A model generated the notes under the pieces. That model had not been told where the DNA came from. It did no database searches and saw nothing but the letters and a program-made list of their open reading frames with translations. From positions 1,958,429 to 2,022,428 of the forward strand of contig LSYV01000008.1 in NCBI GenBank assembly GCA_001584585.1: DNA of 64,000 bases, read 5' to 3'. Made by a program: the position numbers and the translations under genes. The DNA comes from Gonium pectorale (Eukaryota > Chlorophyta > Chlorophyceae > Chlamydomonadales > Volvocaceae). This document shows positions 58,456 to 64,000 of the stretch, piece by piece; within the stretch, counting starts at the first letter, position 1, and each line of letters begins with the position of its first letter.

Positions 58456-58528
58456 CTCACTGGCAACGCCGCACCTCAGGTGTGTATGAACGTAGAGGTG
58501 GCCTTCCTGTCTCTGTTTTCCTTTTTTG
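58456..58528 (+). repeat. Dispersed T-rich repeat, copy 4
   Basis: It contains CTCAGGTGTGTATGAACG, TAGAGGTGGCCTTCC and a six-T run. Only ~20 bp separate it from the next copy. Confidence 0.7.
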
Positions 58529-58545
58529 TGCCGTGCTTGGTACCA

Positions 58546-58626
58546 ACCCGCCCGCCCTAATGGAACGTCGTGCCTTAAGCTGTGCATGACCGTAAAGATG
58601 GGCTCTTTATATTGATGCAGTTTTCC
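58546..58626 (+). repeat. Dispersed T-rich repeat, copy 5
   Basis: It starts CCCGCCCGCCCTAATGGAA like the copy at 30444, then has the diverged core GTGCATGACCGTAAAGATGG. Confidence 0.6.
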
Positions 58627-58674
58627 AGTTCACCGATGCAGCAGCAGCGGTCGCAACAGGTGCCCACGTACGGC

Positions 58675-58721
58675 ACCACGGTATGACACAAAAGAGAAAC
58701 CTGCACAGAACGAGGGAGCCC
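58675..58721 (-). repeat. Dispersed T-rich repeat tail, copy 6 (inverted)
   Basis: The - strand here reads GGGCTCCCTCGTTCTGTGCA, then GGTTTCTCTTTTGTG, matching the tail of the copy at 30444-30545. It is inverted relative to its neighbour at 58546-58626. Confidence 0.65.
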
Positions 58722-60371
58722 TAAGGCCTGGGGCCTGGGGCATGAGGGGCAGTCGCTGGCAGGGGGCAAAACGATAGCAGCTGATGCTGGATGCGCACGG
58801 GCCTTGCCCAGTGACAAGAAGAGGCGGCGGCACCGTACACGGGCAACGGCAAGACGAGGCGAGCGAAGAGCTGCAAAAAGCCACAGCGCCTTGCAGCGCA
58901 CGGCAGTCCATATGGCTTCAAGACCATGGTACAAGTGCGCGCAAGAAAGGCCCAAGCATAGAAGAGCTGTGTCACTGGTTTGGCGCACGTGCACATGTGA
59001 CACAAGCCTGGGGCCATGGGCCTGTTTCGCTGCCTGACGCAGCTCGAGGGACGGGTCACACTGTGCATCAATACCTTGCTCAGCTCTTCTAAGTTCCGGC
59101 CGTCACACATGTTTAATGCCTGGGCGGGCCCCGTTAACCTCAAGCGTACCACGCTTGCCAAGCCCATTCCTGCGTACATGGGAACCGAGTGTGAACCATG
59201 GGTCGCAAGCATAGCTCGGTTCTTGCGGGGAAGGCCTGCATGGCAGGCGTAACTATACACAGCAGTAGCCACCTATAACCACGTAGGTGCAATAAAGGTG
59301 AATGCGGGAGATATGACCCCTGGCTGCCGAGACGTGCGTGATGTATCCATGGCAAAGCCAGGGGCCTTGGCCGACCACGCCAACCACGTGTGGCGCCTTC
59401 ATATTGATCGCTTCAGGGAGCCAAGAACCGGGGACCTTCACATCGGCTTCTGGAAGGTTGCATTCAACCAGCATTACTGAAAATGTCCTCCGCAATAGCC
59501 TCTTTGAGACTGTGACCCTCGACCATCCCTGGCGTATTAACACCAGCGTACATTGTAACGCCCAGAATGAACATCTCCTCCTTGCACTGCGAGCCGTGCG
59601 CCTTACCTTGCAGGAGTGGCCCTACCACAATAACCGAGCCTGGAGTACGTATGCCGTGGCGCGTGCTGGTTATACGCTGGTGTACAGCTTGGAATACGCC
59701 TCGAAAGCTGGCACCACTTCGTTGCGCAGCGGCGCACAAACTACGATTGGTCAGACCACGAGCAGCGTACGCAACACCAAGTATAGCAGCATTCCAAGAA
59801 ACCACGCGCTCGTACCCAGCACCCAGTTGCGGTGCGTGCATTCTACCACGGCATCGCATGCGCAGGCGGGGCCGTACGGCTGTACGGTGGGCCTACGGCA
59901 ATGTATGTCTGGAACGTCCTCGCCTCTTCAATAGCCGGTGAGCTAATCTCCGAGCAAGCATCAAGTGGTGCCGATACATGTTTATTGACGGAAGCTGCAG
60001 CGGTTGTCGGCTTGTCGCTCACCAGTGCACTCTAACGTCTCACGACGATGCACATGAGGCAGATAGAAACGGAGTTCAAACGCCGTACACAGAGCAGCCT
60101 CCATCACGACCAGAACGGGCCATGTCAAGCCAGCAAGGCAAAGCCACAAACACCCATTCGGCATAACGGGCCTCGGCGGACGCGGGATGGCGCGCGCCCC
60201 TATCGCCTGTGACCGCCCGAGCTGACAGTGCTGGCGGCGCCCCGCTGCTGTTCACCCAAGTTCGCAGGGTAGTCACACACCGGTAAATACAAGCCCGCCC
60301 CGTGCTGCCTGCGATGAGCGCAAACGCCCGCCGAGGCCGGGCGAGGAATGGGACCGTCGCCTGGCTCATCA

Positions 60372-63300
60372 TCAGGGGTCAACCATCCTCATGAGCTCCT
60401 GAACGGCAAGCTCCACCTCACTGCCGCAGCTGCCTCGGGCTTCGCCAGCGGCGGAACTGTCCCGTGCGTTGGCATCACCCTCCGCCATCGCCTCCTCGGC
60501 GACCGGCATGACGACGCCTCCAAGCCGCGCGCTGCTGCCGATGCTGACCTTGCCGAAGGGCTGGCTCCCAAAGCCTCCGCCGAGCTTGATGCTGCTGCTG
60601 CTGCCGCCGCCGGACCGCCGCGCCACATTGAAAGTGCTACCCCGGCTCGCGGCGCGGGACAGCGCCGCGTAGACGGTTGCGAGCGCCCGACCCGAAGAGG
60701 AGCTCCGGGTTAATATGCTACCGACGCTGACCGACTGTCCGGCGGGCGAGTCGCCGTCCACTACCTCCGCCGGCTCCTCAACAGCAGAGATCAGCTCCGC
60801 CGCTGAGCAGGGTAGCAGGCCGCTCCGGACCGCCAGGTCGCCTCCCTCGGGGCGTGCGAAAGGCGTGGGAAAGCTGAATGCCTCGCAGTTCGAGGATTGT
60901 GCCTCTGTTCGGCCCGTGTGGCGGGAGGTGTGTGGCTGGGGAGTCGGCGGGACCCAGAACGCCGGGTTCCCGCGCTCAGCGAAGGAAGGCGGCTTCGCGA
61001 GCTGCGGCTGCGGCCCGGCTGGGAACAGGCTGCCCGGGGCGGACCGAGCCTGGTAGCCGCCGCTTCCCCTGTCCGGAGTATGGGCCATAGACACGGATGC
61101 CTGCGGTGAGGCCGTCTGCGGTGTTGCTGGGTAGCTCCTCGGCCTCAGGCTTGTTACTCCGGCTGGCATTGTGGGCTGCGGTGGCGCGCCGATCCAGAAG
61201 GTGTGCATCATGCCCTTGCCCTGTGGGTCAACGCGACAGGTTGGGCAGTGAAGGCACTGGTGCCGCGCTGGTGCATTGCTGGCCTCGCTCGTGTCAGTTA
61301 CAGTTACGTGTCGTGAGGCGACTGGAGGACTGGGGGCCGGGCAAGCCAGGTTAGTCAGTGCACAGCTCCCACTCTCCCGCCGGGCATCCCTGGATACCAG
61401 CAGTGCACACGAAATCGTATGCCTCGATACCGTAGTTGCACACAGCCACACCTCAACACTGCCCACGCCGCGCGTTCCCACCTTGATCATCACGCGGCCG
61501 CGCCCAAAGAGGGTCAGCGGCGGCACCAGCGACTGCGAGCCCGGGGCGGCCAGCCGCCACAAACCTCCCCCATCGGCGCTTCCTCTGTGCGCTCCCACCG
61601 CGCTGCCTTCCTGGTCCTGTGGGGCGCTATGCTGCGGTTGCTGAGAGCTCTTTCTGGCCCTGTGGGAACCTCCGCCCCTGTCTTCCTCCTCCTGCAGCAC
61701 GCCCAGGCTGGCTCTGGGGGTGATGGGGCCCTTTCTCTCTTCCGCGGGGCTCGCCATGCCCTGGCGCGCTCGGGCGGCCGCCACTGGTTGGTTGGACGAG
61801 CTGGGCGGCTGGGGTGAGGCCGCCGCCGCCTGCGGCCGCCGCACCGGCAGCATGACCGCCGCGCCCGCCATCCTCAGCAGCGAGGCGGTGGCTGCGCTGA
61901 TGTGGATGCACATGGGCTGGCTGTTGGCCTCCATGCGGCTGGCGGTGTTCTGGGGGGAAGGACAGGGAATGCATGGACAAGTAGAGGGGCGGATATATGG
62001 GAAAGGAGATGAGTTCAGCGGGTTGCGGCGTTCGGCGTTTTGTACGTGGCTGTTGCCGAAGTGCACAGATAAGCTGCGCTCACTGCAGCCGGCGAGCTAC
62101 GCGTCACGCAGCAGCCCCCTTGCTGAGTGGGGGGCCCCACGCGCGTCCCGCAGCACTCCTATGGACCGCCCGCCTGGCGAGGTGCAGGCGCTGCACTCAC
62201 CACGGTGTCGCCTGCGCTCGAAGCGGCCAGCAGCGGGCGGCATGGAAGGAGTGCAGCGGGCGTGGGACGGACAAGGGCGTTGCCAGCATCCGGCAGGGTG
62301 GGAGGAGGGGCGGGGTCAGTGCGTGAAATGCACATGTGCACCTATGTGGTATTTGAACGGGCTAAGCACCTGCACATTATTACCAGAACACTGAATACGT
62401 GGGCACCAGGTGGGGTCCATCCATGCGCCTCTGTCGGTTCGGAACTTTGGTTAGTAGTGTAGGGCATGACACACAAACCCATCTCTAGTCTGCCGCTGTC
62501 CGCGCCCACATCCCCCGCCCGCTCACCGAACAGGCAGTACCGGGGCATCCGCTGCCCGATGACACCGGCCACCACCGGGCCTGCACAGGCACACGGTTCA
62601 CATTCAGTAGCCTAGAATGTCGATAGTCATCCTCATCCTAAAGCAGTCGTGCCGCAACCTGCAAGTCTATTGCCGTCAGTTGCAGTAGCATATCGATTTG
62701 TGGCACTTTCAACCTCAACGGCGACCGTAACGCTCACCCGAGTGCAGCCCGATGCGGATCTTGACGCGCATGTCCTCGGTGCCCACCCGCGTGGTGAACT
62801 TGTCCACCATCGCAATCATGTCCTGCCGGGCAGCACAATAGGCATTTGGATACACAGGCGTTTGGCTCCCTCTTTCTCTGCAGATTTCTCTTTTTTTTGA
62901 TACACAGAGTATACGAACCCGGCACGGGCGTGTGGTCGCTGTCTGTTACCTGACTGGAGTTAAGGAAATCTCCCTAACAACTACCACGATGCAAGTGGTT
63001 GCTCGAGATCGCTGTACGGTAATCGCTATCATCATCACGTTTGCGCCCCTGATCGGAACCAGTGTACCTGGGCTTCACTGCGGGGGCGCTCCGCCCATTT
63101 AGGCACCGATCCTGCGCCCGCATATGTGTCTCCCATAACAAGCTATAGCATCGCAATCGCCTTCCCTCCTCCTGCCCCCCCTCCCGCACCTGCGCCATGC
63201 CCGCCATCCGCACCGCCGCGCTGATGGGGTCCTCCCGAGTGGGGCAGCCCGCCACGCACATGAAGGCTGCGGGAGTGGACCGCCGGAGTGGGCAGTGGAC

Positions 63301-63989
63301 GGATGAACCACGGGTCGGCCGATTGCTTGTTGGTTCACATGAGCAGCGCTTTGAAACTTGTGTTAATGGTTACCAGCAGGGCATGTGCAACAAGGTGTGG
63401 TACACTGTTAGCGTATTCATTGTTTGAGGAAGGCAGCACGGCAGCCACTACAACGCCGATGCACGCCCGCACACGGCACTACACATTCCGCACCGCTGAT
63501 GCCGTACGGGGCATGCCAAAAGGCCCTGCAGGCACTACGTAGGCACTCACCGTCACCTATCGTCTCGACTGCACAGCGCGTCAGGAGTGTGTCCGTAGCA
63601 CAGTTGCATTGCCAGGCGCATGGTATAAATGGCAACGGGAGGGCAGCAACGGAATCAAAACAGGAAGCAGAGGTAGGGAAGCGACCTCTATGAACATACT
63701 GAATACACACGAAGGCGCGACGGAGTAAACACTCGACTGCAGCGTGGCTGGGTATCCAGTTCTCTGTGCCACAAGGCATTTGCCAAGGCTGCGTACGGCG
63801 CACAGTGCGCATCCGTAGGAGTGTTCTTGTGGTAATGCGCCTTTCCCGGATGCCGCATCTTGCGACCCTCACCCTTGTACACTCCGTGCCTGTCGCACAG
63901 TGCGTCGAACCTCTTGTACAGTTCATTAAGCAGGCGGACCACCTGAAGAGCCGTCAGCTGCGAGGCGACCTCGGTGTACGACACGATGT
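60372..63989 (-). CDS. CHASE-domain receptor guanylyl cyclase, copy 5 (3' half; 5' end outside window)
   Basis: Exons in transcript order: 63989-63873, 63568-63551 (18 nt), 63266-63190, 62822-62738, 62580-62527, 62211-62201 (11 nt), 61949-61482, 61220-60372. They encode the catalytic domain from DIVSYTEVASQL onward: VETIGDA, FMCVAGCPTREDPISAAV, DMIAMVDKFTTRVGTEDM, PRYCLFGDTV, NTASRMEANSQPMCIH, a variable loop, then LFGRGRVMIKGKGMMHTFW. Sensor, TM and first cyclase exons must lie beyond position 64000. The metal Asp, guanine-specifying Glu and Cys, and the Asn/Arg pair are all present. The C-tail (282 aa) is the longest of the five, Ser/Gly-rich, and ends VELAVQELMRMVDP. The frame is open in every exon. 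A T-rich dispersed repeat lies in an intron at 62855-62903. Confidence 0.9.
62855..62903 (+). repeat. Dispersed T-rich repeat tail, copy 7 (intron of cyclase 5)
   Basis: It contains GGCTCCCTCTTTCTCTGCAG, then ATTTCTC and a run of eight T, matching the tail of the copy at 30444-30545. It lies between exons 63266-63190 and 62822-62738. Confidence 0.6.
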
Positions 63990-64000
63990 CTGACGGCAGG

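Larger units (their letters stand above)
56611..60371. other. Intergenic region between the retrotransposon and cyclase 5
   Basis: About 3.8 kb downstream of cyclase 5. It holds a cluster of T-rich dispersed repeats (57833-58721) and a G-quadruplex-like tract (57553-57573). The longer open frames (56867-57409 +, 58721-59272 -, 59338-59934 +) lack domains and exon-like borders and were not called. Confidence 0.45.

Overview
This is nuclear DNA of a volvocine green alga (Chlamydomonas/Volvox relatives). The evidence is the GC-rich, intron-dense genes, Ala/Gly/Gln-rich low-complexity protein segments, a selenocysteine-pathway gene, a family of receptor guanylyl cyclases with a CHASE sensor, and a Ty1/copia element whose ~190-bp LTRs recall Osser of Volvox carteri (recalled, not checked). 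There are two runs of N (3600-3713 and 54271-54290).

Layout. 965-3152 (+): the 3' part of an unrecognised gene with a coiled coil and a long disordered tail. 5185-13368 (-): cyclase 1, a 16-exon gene broken by a 2-nt deletion and a TGA in its CHASE/TM2 exon. 14355-15470 (+): a 195-aa signal-peptide, single-pass membrane protein built from seven small exons. 15637-18941 (+): SepSecS, the last enzyme of Sec-tRNA synthesis, in six exons. 21231-28397, 32561-40703 and 44600-52165 (-): cyclases 2, 3 and 4, apparently intact. 53542-56605: a rearranged copia-type retrotransposon with three LTRs, an inverted protease fragment and a duplicated RNase H end beside a gap. 60372-63989 (-): the 3' half of cyclase 5, which runs off the right edge.

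The five cyclases are head-to-tail paralogues. Each complete copy encodes a disordered cytosolic N-terminus, TM1, an extracytoplasmic CHASE domain, TM2, a class III cyclase domain with guanylyl-type specificity residues, and a disordered C-tail. Thirteen internal exons keep the same boundaries and phases in every copy present, including an 18-nt and an 11-nt microexon that carry active-site residues. The terminal exons and a loop inside the catalytic domain are highly divergent, while short patches (some intronic) are nearly identical between copies, which suggests gene conversion. The predicted role is a set of membrane receptors that share a cGMP-producing module but differ in their tails. 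The ligand is unknown.

Exon coordinates were worked out by hand from reading frame, GT/GC-AG sites and alignment among the five copies. Transcript ends, promoters and the most 5' exons are uncertain.
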